A DNA stretch of 38,776 nt, taken from assembly GCA_903831455.1 (NCBI GenBank), contig CAIKXV010000101.1, positions 1 to 38,776 of the forward strand, given 5' to 3'. Below, piece after piece: positions 1 through 6,454 of the stretch (its first letter is position 1; each line of letters opens with the position of its first letter). This DNA comes from an uncultured Pseudomonadota bacterium (GTDB taxonomy: Bacteria; Pseudomonadota; Gammaproteobacteria; Burkholderiales; CAIKXV01). The notes beneath the pieces were generated by a model. It was not told where the DNA came from and searched no databases. It saw nothing but the letters and a program-made list of their open reading frames with translations. A program made the translations under genes and the position numbers.

Positions 1-692
1 CGCCCGGCCACGATCACGAGGTCGCCGGGCTGCAGGCCCGACGTGTCGCGATCGAGGTCGGTGAACCCCGAGGCGATGCCCGTGACGTCGCCCACCGGGC
101 TGTTGTGCAGCTGGTCGATGCGATCGACCACCTGGGCCACCAGCGTGCCGAGGTCGAGAAACCCCTGGCCGCCGCGCTTGCCCTGCTCGGCGATCGCCAG
201 CACCTTCGCCTCGGCCTCGTCGAGCAGCACCTTGGCCGCCCTGCCGCTGGGCGTGTAGGCCGAGTCGGCGATCTCGGTGCCCACGCGGGCGAGCTCCCGC
301 ATCAGGGAACGCTCGCGCACGATCTCCGCGTAGCGCCGGATGTTTGCTGCCGTGGGCACGTTGTTGGCGAGCGCCGACAGGTAACCGAGTCCCCCGACCT
401 TCGCGAGTTCGCCCGAGCGCTCGAGACTTTCAGCCAGCGTGATCACGTCCGCAGGCTTGTTGTCCTCGAGCAGCCGCGTGAGATGCGTCCAGATCGTCCG
501 GTGGTCGGCGCTGTAGAAATCCCCGGCCGACACCAGATCGGCGATCCGCTCCCACGCGGTATTCTCGAGCAGCAGCCCGCCGAGCACCGACTGCTCGGCC
601 TCGATCGAGTGCGGCGCCTGGCGAAGGGCGTCGAGTTCGCGGTCCCGCGTGGGTGGGGTGTGCGCAGCGGATGCGGGCGGGGTATCGGGCAT
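1..692 (-). CDS. dnaB: Replicative DNA helicase DnaB, N-terminal part (runs off the window)
   Basis: The first 230 codons of the hexameric 5'-3' helicase that unwinds DNA at the replication fork. Reading from ATG at 692-690, residues about 25-130 form the DnaB N-terminal helical domain (HSIEAEQSVLGGLLLEN near residues 28-44; NNVPTAANIRRYAEIVRE further on), followed by the linker helix and the start of the RecA-like domain (TGIASGFTDLDRDTSGLQPG). The window ends at GDLVIVAGR, just before the Walker A motif, so the ATPase core is not visible. A short Pro/Ala-rich leader precedes the conserved domain. It lies downstream of rpsF-priB-rpsR-rplI on the same strand, the usual betaproteobacterial order, but a strong hairpin at 773-802 separates it from rplI. 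Identification is secure. Confidence 0.96.
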   Translation of the reverse strand, partial: MPDTPPASAAHTPPTRDRELDALRQAPHSIEAEQSVLGGLLLENTAWERIADLVSAGDFYSADHRTIWTHLTRLLEDNKPADVITLAESLERSGELAKVGGLGYLSALANNVPTAANIRRYAEIVRERSLMRELARVGTEIADSAYTPSGRAAKVLLDEAEAKVLAIAEQGKRGGQGFLDLGTLVAQVVDRIDQLHNSPVGDVTGIASGFTDLDRDTSGLQPGDLVIVAG

Positions 693-772
693 GGATCGCG
701 GTGGGCGGCGGCGGGATGGAACCTAGAGTAGCACCGGCCAGCGGACCCTGAGGCAGGGGTGGGTACCCAAGT

Positions 773-802
773 GGCGAGGGGCTCCTTTCGGAGCCCCTCG
801 CC
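773..802 (-). terminator. Perfect 13-bp hairpin with GAAA loop after rplI
   Basis: GGCGAGGGGCTCC and its exact reverse complement are separated by four bases. On the minus strand the loop reads GAAA, a GNRA tetraloop. It starts 27 bases after the rplI stop and lies 80 bases before the dnaB start. The base run after the stem (ACTTGGG on the minus strand) is not a U-tract, so it is either a weak terminator or a 3'-end-stabilising and processing structure that sets the rplI/dnaB ratio. Confidence 0.6.
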
Positions 803-828
803 GGCGACGCGGACGGTGCAGCGCGGTG

Positions 829-1275
829 CTACGCGCCGAGCACCGACACCGTGATGGTCGCCTGCACGTCGGTGTGGAGGCTGACGACGATCGGGAAGTC
901 GCCGATCGTCTTCAGATGGCCATCGGGCATGCGCACCATCGAGCGCTCGATGGTGAATTCCATGGCCTTCAGCGCGTCGGCGATGTCGGCGTTGGTGACC
1001 GACCCGAACAGCTTGCCGTCCACCCCCGCCTTCTGGGTGACCTGGACCGTCAGCCCCTCCAGGCGCTCGCCCACGGCCTGCGCGGCCGCCAGACGCTCGG
1101 CCGACTCGCGCTCGAGTTCGGCGCGGCGGGCCTCGAAGGCCTGCAGGTTCGCCTCGGTCGCGCGCTTGGCCTTGCCGGTGGGAATGAGGAAGTTGCGGGC
1201 GTACCCGTCCTTGACCTTGACCACGTCGCCGAGCTGGCCGAGGTTGGTGATCTTCTCGAGCAGGATGATCTGCAT
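829..1275 (-). CDS. rplI: 50S ribosomal protein L9
   Basis: A 148-residue protein of the usual length for L9, which binds 23S rRNA domain V near the base of the L1 stalk with an N-terminal globular domain and reaches out through a long helix to a C-terminal domain. The start [19 protein letters not shown] and the following [16 protein letters not shown] are the L9 signature. Residues about 42-75 (rich in Ala, Glu and Arg) match the connecting helix. It begins 12 bases after the rpsR stop with a GGGGG stretch upstream. It is the last gene of the rpsF-priB-rpsR-rplI operon and is followed by the hairpin at 773-802. Confidence 0.98.
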   Translation of the reverse strand: MQIILLEKITNLGQLGDVVKVKDGYARNFLIPTGKAKRATEANLQAFEARRAELERESAERLAAAQAVGERLEGLTVQVTQKAGVDGKLFGSVTNADIADALKAMEFTIERSMVRMPDGHLKTIGDFPIVVSLHTDVQATITVSVLGA

Positions 1276-1287
1276 GTGCGCCCCCGG

Positions 1288-1569
1288 TCAGTGCAGGTCG
1301 GTGTAAGGCAGCAGGGCGAGGAAGCGCGCGCGCTTCACCGCAACCGACAGCTGGCGCTGGAAGTGCGCCTTGGTGCCGGTGATCCGGGCCGGGATCAGCT
1401 TGCCGTTCTCGTTGATGAAATCCTTCAGCAGATCGACATCCTTGTAGTCGATGTGCTTGATGCCCTCGGCGGTGAACCGGCAGAACTTGCGCCGGCGGAA
1501 GAGCGAACGGGCTGCGCGCTTCTTCTTCTTGTCGTCCTTGCCGCGTCCGCGGCCACGAGCCATTGCCAT
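1288..1569 (-). CDS. rpsR: 30S ribosomal protein S18
   Basis: A 93-residue S18, which with S6 occupies the platform of the small subunit. The core [13 protein letters not shown] (residues about 24-36) followed by [13 protein letters not shown] is diagnostic. The first 23 residues are a very basic Arg/Gly/Lys leader, longer than the E. coli form. Two in-frame ATGs (1569 and 1563) are possible. GGAG nine bases upstream of the first favours 1569. It sits 45 bases after priB and 12 bases before rplI. S6 and S18 form a complex that in many bacteria represses this operon through the rpsF leader. Confidence 0.98.
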   Translation of the reverse strand: MAMARGRGRGKDDKKKKRAARSLFRRRKFCRFTAEGIKHIDYKDVDLLKDFINENGKLIPARITGTKAHFQRQLSVAVKRARFLALLPYTDLH

Positions 1570-1614
1570 TTGGGTGAACTCCAGCAGAAGTGATCGATAT
1601 CGGAAATGAGGTCT

Positions 1615-1917
1615 TCAGTCGGGGCGGTTCGGGTCGTCGGCCTCGCGGCGCAGGGCTTCCAGGTGCAGCACCAGCCGCTCGTCGCGCAGACTGCCGCGGC
1701 AGAGGAAGCCGCGAACGCTGACCGGGGCGGTGTCGCCGGATTCGGGAAGCTGCAGGACCACGTCTCCGACCGCCACCGCGTCCACGGTGCACTGGACATC
1801 GCGCGGGGCCCCGGCTTCCATCATCCGCGAGCGGTGCTCGATGCGCAGTCGCACCAGCGGCAGCCCTGCGGGCGTGTAGCGCAGCGCTTCGCGCTCGACG
1901 ATACGGCCCGAGAGCAC
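1615..1917 (-). CDS. priB: Primosomal replication protein N (PriB)
   Basis: A small single OB-fold protein that stabilises PriA on forked DNA and so promotes DnaB loading at stalled replication forks. LSGRIVEREALRYTPAGLPL is the family N-terminal signature, and the length of about 100 residues is normal. Placement between rpsF and rpsR is the classic arrangement. The start is uncertain. GTG at 1917 is the first standard start codon, but it has no Shine-Dalgarno sequence and cuts into the conserved N-terminus. The in-frame CTG at 1929 would give LNRVVLSGR, matching the MNR-x-LSGR start typical of the family, and has a GGGG stretch six bases upstream. The rpsF stop is only 22 bases before that CTG, so translation is probably coupled to S6. 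Confidence 0.9.
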   Translation of the reverse strand: MLSGRIVEREALRYTPAGLPLVRLRIEHRSRMMEAGAPRDVQCTVDAVAVGDVVLQLPESGDTAPVSVRGFLCRGSLRDERLVLHLEALRREADDPNRPD

Positions 1918-1951
1918 GACGCGATTCAGCGCCGACCCCGCCCGCGCCCGC

Positions 1952-2380
1952 TCAGGCGCCTGCAGCGGGTTCGGCCGCGCGCGCGGGAGCGTCCCCGCGA
2001 TCGCTGCGCTCGCCTCGCTCGCCGCGATCGCGCCGCGGGCGATCCCGGCCTTCGGTCGGCTTGGGCTCGCGCATCATCGGCGAGGGCGCGGTGACCGCCT
2101 CGTCCATCTTGATGGTCATGTGGCGCAGGACCGCGTCGTTGAAGCGGAACGCGTGCTCGAGTTCGTCCAGGGTCGCCTGGTCGCACTCGATGTTCATCAG
2201 CACGTAGTGCGCCTTGTGCATCTTCTGGATCGGGAAGGCGAGCTGGCGACGGCCCCAGTCTTCCTTGCGATGGATGATGCCGCCGTGACCGGCGATCATG
2301 CCGGTGTAGCGCTCGACCATGCCGGGGACCTGTTCGCTCTGGTCCGGATGGACGATGAAAACGACTTCGTAGTGCCGCAT
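1952..2380 (-). CDS. rpsF: 30S ribosomal protein S6
   Basis: A 142-residue S6, the S18 partner on the small-subunit platform. The start [20 protein letters not shown] is diagnostic. ATG at 2380-2378 is preceded by AAAGGAG at ideal spacing, and an upstream in-frame extension to 2449 lacks family similarity. Residues about 1-100 form the ferredoxin-like fold, including [19 protein letters not shown]. The last 40 residues or so are a strongly charged Arg/Asp/Glu tail ([19 protein letters not shown]), then Ala/Pro. E. coli S6 has a short acidic tail modified by RimK; this tail is mixed in charge and lacks terminal Glu residues. First gene of the rpsF-priB-rpsR-rplI operon, behind a leader of about 330 nt. 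Confidence 0.98.
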   Translation of the reverse strand: MRHYEVVFIVHPDQSEQVPGMVERYTGMIAGHGGIIHRKEDWGRRQLAFPIQKMHKAHYVLMNIECDQATLDELEHAFRFNDAVLRHMTIKMDEAVTAPSPMMREPKPTEGRDRPRRDRGERGERSDRGDAPARAAEPAAGA

Positions 2381-2401
2381 CGATTCTCCTTTCGGTCGTC
2401 T

Positions 2402-2419
2402 CGGGCACCGTGGTGCCCG
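2402..2419 (-). promoter_or_regulatory. Hairpin just upstream of the rpsF ribosome binding site
   Basis: CGGGCACC and GGTGCCCG are exact reverse complements separated by two bases, so the real loop would be about four bases. It ends roughly a dozen bases before the rpsF Shine-Dalgarno. Many bacteria have an S6:S18-binding RNA element in the rpsF leader. Position and the nearby CACC/CCG-type sequence make this a candidate, but I cannot match the published consensus with certainty. Confidence 0.35.
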
Positions 2420-2588
2420 GGCCCCCCGGCTGCAACCCCGGTGGAGCAAGGACGCGCGCCGGCATGGGCTCCGCCGCGCGAATGGGTCCGCCTCCCGAAG
2501 GCGCGGACGCTACCGACAGGCCTGCAAGACGCCGCCTGCCCTCTCCAGGATCACCGCCCCCGCAACCGGCTCGCCGGTCGCGCTGTCC

Positions 2589-2681
2589 GGGCACGGGACC
2601 CGGGCACTTTGCCCGGGTACGGGACCCGGACGCTTTGCCCGGGCACGGGACCCGGACGCCTTGCCCGGGCACAGGGCACCC
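2589..2681. repeat. 26-bp tandem repeat, three full copies plus a partial
   Basis: Copies lie at 2589-2614, 2615-2640 and 2641-2666, with a degraded fourth from 2667. Each begins GGGCACGGGACCCGG (one copy has T for C at position 4) and ends CTTTGCCC or CCTTGCCC. Copies differ at only a few positions. In each, GGGCA at one end can pair with TGCCC at the other, so transcripts could form a row of small hairpins. The unit is not a multiple of three and lies outside any gene, between the rpsF operon promoter and the rpsF start. Confidence 0.85.
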
Positions 2682-2716
2682 AGGCCAATTCCGGGCGGTG
2701 TCCCGGAAAGCCGTCC

Positions 2717-2745
2717 ATTATGGCTGATACCGCCCTCCGGGGCAA
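2717..2745 (-). promoter_or_regulatory. Sigma-70-type promoter of the rpsF operon
   Basis: On the minus strand TTGCCC (2745-2740) and CATAAT (2722-2717) are separated by exactly 17 bases, a good match to TTGACA/TATAAT. It begins 4 bases past the rlmB stop. Transcription would start near 2710. This separates the ribosomal protein operon from the rnr-rlmB pair. Confidence 0.65.
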
Positions 2746-2749
2746 CCTG

Positions 2750-3499
2750 TCAGGCTGCTGCGCAGGCCCGCTGCCGGCGCGCCTCGAACAGGCAGATGCC
2801 GGCCGCCACCGACACGTTCACGCTCTCCACCGTCCCGAGCATCGGGATCCGAACCCGGGCATCGCAGCGCTCGCGCGTGAGGCGGCGCAGGCCCGCGCCC
2901 TCCGCGCCGAGCACCCAGGCAAGCGGCCCCTGCAAGCGGGCCGAGAACAGGTCCTCCTCGCCCTCGCCGTCCGCAGCCACGCACCACACCCCCTTCTGCT
3001 GCAGCGCCTCGATGGTGCGCGCGAGGTTGGTCACCACCACGTAGCGCACGCTCTCCGCCGCGCCGGAGGCCACCTTCTCGACCGTAGCCCCGATGCCCAC
3101 GGCCCGGTCGCGCGGCGCGATCACCGCATCCACCCCCATCGCGTCGGCCACGCGCAGCAGGGCCCCGAGGTTGCGCGGGTCCTGGATGCCGTCGAGCAGC
3201 AGCAGCAACGGCAGCGGCGGCAGCGTCTCGAGCAGGTCGTCGAAGGCCAGCGCGCTGCGCGGCAGCACCCGAGCGACCGCGCCCTGGTGCCGCGACTGCG
3301 CACCGGCCAGCGCGTCGAGCCGTCGGTCGTCGCTGGCGATCACGCGCACGCCGCGCTCGCCGGCCAGCCGGAGCAGATCCTTCATCCTGCCGTCCTGGCG
3401 GGCGGCATCGACGTGCAGTTCACGCACCGAGGCGGGATCGGCACGCAGCCTCGCGGTGACCGCGTGCAGCCCGAACAGCACTCGCAGCGGCTCGCTCAT
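2750..3499 (-). CDS. rlmB: 23S rRNA (guanosine-2'-O-)-methyltransferase RlmB
   Basis: A SPOUT-class (TrmH/SpoU) methyltransferase that methylates the 2'-O of G2251 in the peptidyl-transferase loop of 23S rRNA, using S-adenosylmethionine. It has 249 residues, the usual length. An N-terminal substrate-binding domain (about 1-80) precedes the knotted catalytic domain with all three SpoU motifs: DGIQDPRNLGALLRVADAMG (103-122), WVLGAEGAGLRRL (195-207) and IPMLGTVESVNVSVAAGI (218-235). The ATG start shares bases with the rnr stop (ATGA at 3499-3496), so RlmB is probably translated by coupling to RNase R. The rnr-rlmB pairing is conserved across proteobacteria. Confidence 0.96.
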   Translation of the reverse strand: MSEPLRVLFGLHAVTARLRADPASVRELHVDAARQDGRMKDLLRLAGERGVRVIASDDRRLDALAGAQSRHQGAVARVLPRSALAFDDLLETLPPLPLLLLLDGIQDPRNLGALLRVADAMGVDAVIAPRDRAVGIGATVEKVASGAAESVRYVVVTNLARTIEALQQKGVWCVAADGEGEEDLFSARLQGPLAWVLGAEGAGLRRLTRERCDARVRIPMLGTVESVNVSVAAGICLFEARRQRACAAA

Positions 3500-5988
3500 C
3501 GCCCCCCCCGACCGCTGGCCTTGCCGCGGGCAGTCTTCTCCGATGCAGCCTCGGCGCGCCCGCCCGCGCGCGCAGCCTTGCCGGCCCGCTGGCCCGAGGC
3601 GGCCAGCGGACCGCGCAGCCGGGCCCCGGGCGCGAGCACGAAATCGATCCGGCTGGTAGTCAGGTCGACGCGCGCGACCTGCACCGCGATCCGGTCGCCG
3701 ATGCGGTAGCGCTGCCCGGTACGCTCGCCGAGCAACTGGTGCCGGACCGCATCGAAGTGGAAGTAGTCGTTGCCGAGCTCCGAGATGTGCACGAGTCCAT
3801 CCACGTAGAGGTCGTCGAGCGTCACGAACACGCCGAACGAGGCCACCCCGCTCAGCGTGCCGGCGAAGCGCTCGCCGACGCGGTCCTGCATGTAGTAGCA
3901 CTTGAGCCAGGCCTCGACCTCGCGCGAGGCTTCGTCGGCGCGGCGCTCGGTCTGCGAGCAGTGCTGGCCCAGCGAAGCCCAGTCCATGCCACCGGCCGGC
4001 TCGTAGCGACCGCCCTCGAGCACCGCCCGGATCGCCCGGTGCACGCACAGGTCGGGGTAGCGGCGGATCGGCGAGGTGAAGTGGGTGTAGCCGTCATAGG
4101 CCAGCCCGAAATGCCCGATGTTGTCCGGGCTGTACACCGCCTGCGCGAGCGATCGCAGCATCACCGTCTGCAGCAGCAGGCGATCCGGCCGGTCGCGGAT
4201 CTGCTCGAGCACCAGCGCATAGTCGCGCGCGTGCGGCGCTTCCCCGCCGCCGATCGACAACCCGAAGCCGCGAAGGAACTCGCGCAGCGACTCCAGCCGG
4301 TCGCGCCTCGGGCCGGCATGGATGCGATAGAGCATCGGGTGCGCGTGGCGCGCGAGGAAATGGGACGCGCACACGTTGGCTGCGAGCATGCACTCCTCGA
4401 TCAGGCGATGGGCATCGTTGCGCTCGACCGGCACGATGCGCTCGATCTTGCCGAGCTCGTCGAAGATCATCCGGGTCTCGGAGGACTCGAAGTCGATCGC
4501 CCCGCGCTGCGCACGGGCCGCCAGCAGCGCGCGAAACACGGCCTCCAGCGCCTTGAGGTGGGGCACCAGATCGCGATAGTTGCGGGCATAGGCCATCGGG
4601 CTGCCACCGAGGATCTCGGCCACCTCGGTGTAGGTGAGCCGTGCACGCGAGTGCATCACCGCCGGATAGAACCGGTAGTCGAGCAGTCGGCCTTCGGCCG
4701 ACACGTCCACCTCGCAGACCATGCACAGCCGGTCGACGCCCGGGTTGAGCGAGCACAGCCCGTTGGACAGCGCCTCGGGCAGCATCGGGATCACCCGCCT
4801 CGGAAAGTAGACCGAGGTGCCGCGAGCCCTCGCCTCGACGTCGATCGCATCGCCCGGGCGGACATAGTGCGATACATCGGCGATCGCGACGAACAGCCGG
4901 AACGCAGCGCCGGGTGCCGGCGGCGTACCGCTCCCCGGCATCGATGCCGCGGTCGGCCCTGTAGCCGGCGTCTCGAAGCCCTTGCCCAGCAGGCGGCTTA
5001 CCCGCTGGCGCAGGCTGGCGGCGCGGGTCGGCGTCGGGGTCTCCGCCCCTGCGTCCGCGCCGAGGCGGCGGGACGGCCGAGCGCGCCGGCCCGACGGTTC
5101 CGCCGAAGGCGGAGCCGCAACCGGGTCGAGCCTGACGCAGCAGACCGCGTCGTCGAAATCACGCGCGGTCTCCCCATCGATGGTCACCAGCGGCAACTCG
5201 CGCAGATCCACCCGGCCCTTGAGATCGGCCTTGCGGGGCGCCTCGGGCAGGCGTGCTGCCAGCCGCTCGACGGCAGCGCTGAAGGCGTGCGGAAGGTCGT
5301 GCTTGCGCAGCGCGATCTCGATCTCCATGCCAGGGTCGGCGTATCCCCCCAGTACTTCGACGATGCGGCCGATCGGCTGCGTGCGACGGGTCGGCTGCTC
5401 GATGATCTCCGCGACCACCACCTGCCCCGCCCGCGCCCCGCTGCGATCGTCCGGGGCGATCAGGATGTCCTGCGCGAGGCGACGCTCCTCCGCGACCACG
5501 AAGCGCACCCCGTGCTCGACGTGCAGTCGGCCGACCACGCGCCGGTTTCCCCGCTCGAGGACCTCGACGACCACCGCTTCGCGCTTGCCGCGGCGCGGCG
5601 CCTGCACCTCGCGCGCGAGCACGCGGTCCCCGTGCAGCACCTTCTGCATCTCGCCGGGACCGAGGAACAGATCGCCGGACGCGTCATCGGGAACCAGGAA
5701 GCCGAAGCCGTCGGGATGGCCCATGACGCGCCCGCGGATCAGGTCCATCTTGGACGGCAGGCCGAGCGCGCCCCGCCGGTTGGCGATGACCTCGCCCTCG
5801 CGCTCCATCGCCGCGAGGCGTCGGCCAAAGCCTTCGAGCGCCGGCTCGCCGACGTCGAGTCGTCGCGCAAGGTCGGCCGGATCGACAGGGACCCCTGCCT
5901 CGCGCAACGCCGCGAGGATGTCCTCGCGCTCGGGGATGGGCGTCTCGTAGACGCGCGGGGACCTCAGGCCACGACGCTCGCGGGTCAA
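3496..5988 (-). CDS. rnr: Ribonuclease R with an unusual catalytic-domain insertion
   Basis: A processive 3'-5' exoribonuclease that degrades structured RNA and takes part in rRNA quality control; 830 residues. Order: winged-helix N-terminus (PIPEREDILAALREAG, 18-32), cold-shock domains (LIRGRVMGHPDGFGFLVPDD, 83-102), RNB catalytic domain with the metal-binding DGETARDFDDAV (271-282) and VAIADVSHYVRPGDAID (367-383), S1 domain (FAGTLSGVASFGVFVTLDD), then a Lys/Arg/Ala/Gly-rich tail. Between DDAVCCV and FRLFVAIADVS, where relatives have about 8-12 residues, there are about 75 Pro/Ala/Arg-rich residues (286-361). The start is TTG at 5988, with GGAGG eight bases upstream. The gene overlaps rlmB by four bases and is divergent from tRNA-Leu, whose promoter abuts this start codon. 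Confidence 0.96.
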   Translation of the reverse strand: MTRERRGLRSPRVYETPIPEREDILAALREAGVPVDPADLARRLDVGEPALEGFGRRLAAMEREGEVIANRRGALGLPSKMDLIRGRVMGHPDGFGFLVPDDASGDLFLGPGEMQKVLHGDRVLAREVQAPRRGKREAVVVEVLERGNRRVVGRLHVEHGVRFVVAEERRLAQDILIAPDDRSGARAGQVVVAEIIEQPTRRTQPIGRIVEVLGGYADPGMEIEIALRKHDLPHAFSAAVERLAARLPEAPRKADLKGRVDLRELPLVTIDGETARDFDDAVCCVRLDPVAAPPSAEPSGRRARPSRRLGADAGAETPTPTRAASLRQRVSRLLGKGFETPATGPTAASMPGSGTPPAPGAAFRLFVAIADVSHYVRPGDAIDVEARARGTSVYFPRRVIPMLPEALSNGLCSLNPGVDRLCMVCEVDVSAEGRLLDYRFYPAVMHSRARLTYTEVAEILGGSPMAYARNYRDLVPHLKALEAVFRALLAARAQRGAIDFESSETRMIFDELGKIERIVPVERNDAHRLIEECMLAANVCASHFLARHAHPMLYRIHAGPRRDRLESLREFLRGFGLSIGGGEAPHARDYALVLEQIRDRPDRLLLQTVMLRSLAQAVYSPDNIGHFGLAYDGYTHFTSPIRRYPDLCVHRAIRAVLEGGRYEPAGGMDWASLGQHCSQTERRADEASREVEAWLKCYYMQDRVGERFAGTLSGVASFGVFVTLDDLYVDGLVHISELGNDYFHFDAVRHQLLGERTGQRYRIGDRIAVQVARVDLTTSRIDFVLAPGARLRGPLAASGQRAGKAARAGGRAEAASEKTARGKASGRGGR

Positions 5989-6017
5989 TTGACAAACCTC
6001 CGGCAGTTCACTACATT
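5989..6017 (+). promoter_or_regulatory. Strong promoter of tRNA-Leu, abutting the rnr start codon
   Basis: TTGACA (5989-5994), a 17-base spacer and TACATT (6012-6017) form a near-ideal sigma-70 promoter on the plus strand. Transcription should start near 6024, seven bases before the mature tRNA. The -35 box is immediately next to the rnr TTG start codon (5988-5986) on the opposite strand, and the rnr ribosome binding site lies inside the spacer. Confidence 0.75.
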
Positions 6018-6030
6018 TCGCCGCCGCAGT

Positions 6031-6117
6031 GCCGAGATGGCGGAATTGGTAGACGCACCAGGTTCAGGTCCTGGCGGTGGCAACACTGTGGAGGTTCGAG
6101 TCCTCTTCTCGGCACCA
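6031..6117 (+). tRNA. tRNA-Leu (anticodon CAG)
   Basis: An 87-base class II tRNA. The acceptor arm GCCGAGA (6031-6037) pairs with TCTCGGC (6107-6113), followed by A and an encoded CCA (6115-6117). The anticodon stem CCAGG/CCTGG (6058-6062, 6070-6074) encloses TTCAGGT with anticodon CAG at 6065-6067, reading CUG, an abundant leucine codon in such a GC-rich genome. A long variable arm (GCGGTGGCAACACTGT region) and GGTTCGAGTCC in the T arm complete the leucine-type structure. It is the only RNA gene seen and is divergent from rnr. Confidence 0.97.
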
Positions 6118-6454
6118 GCCCCGCACCTTGCAGGCCGGGTCTGTCCGGCCCGGCCCGAGTGCGCGGCGATCGGGCCACCCGGGCAGTCCGACGGGCCATG
6201 GGCCCGGATGCAGGCGCGCCGGCAGCCGGCGCTGCAGGGCGCTTGGCGGAGTACGGCTTGCTCCGGGCGACCGCGTCGGCGACCCACCGCGCCCGGCGCT
6301 TCCCGACACCCCGGTGGAGTGTGGGTCGCCCTGTCGTGGCCCCTGCACCTCGATGCGCGATTGCCGACGCCTGCCGCGCCGCGCGCCGCTCGGCCCGCGC
6401 GCGAGCCGTAGCGAACGCCGCGTGCCGGCGAGCGCGCGTAGCTGCCGCGGACGA
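6118..6454. other. Convergent gap between tRNA-Leu and the phosphoribosyltransferase gene
   Basis: No gene is supported here: the open frames are Arg/Ala/Pro-rich and lack ribosome binding sites. It holds three GC-rich dyads near the tRNA: GGCCGGG/CCCGGCC at 6133-6155 (9-base loop), CGGGCC-ATG-GGCCCG at 6192-6206 and GCGCCGGC/GCCGGCGC at 6216-6232. None has a T-run. They may help end the tRNA transcript and the opposing purA-phosphoribosyltransferase transcript. Confidence 0.5.

Larger units (their letters stand above)
2381..2710 (-). promoter_or_regulatory. Long untranslated leader of the S6 operon
   Basis: With the promoter at 2717-2745, the S6 operon mRNA would carry about 330 nt before the rpsF start. 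This stretch has no supportable gene on either strand. It holds three and a half 26-bp tandem repeats at its 5' side, a GC-rich middle, a hairpin at 2402-2419 and the strong rpsF ribosome binding site. A leader of this length ahead of a ribosomal protein operon is a natural place for autoregulation by the S6:S18 complex, but that is inference. Confidence 0.5.

Noticed and set aside
2589-2681. CRISPR array
   Set aside because: The 26-bp units are directly adjacent with no spacers, and no cas gene is present.
6031-6117. Integration (att) site of a mobile element at the tRNA-Leu gene
   Set aside because: No integrase and no direct repeat of the tRNA 3' end is visible in the flanking sequence; both sides are conserved housekeeping genes.
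3739-6411. An 890-codon plus-strand open frame antisense to rnr that even crosses the tRNA gene
   Set aside because: Its product is Arg/Ala/His-rich with no motif, no ribosome binding site, and it runs through a certain tRNA; it is the complement of real rnr codons in a GC-rich genome.
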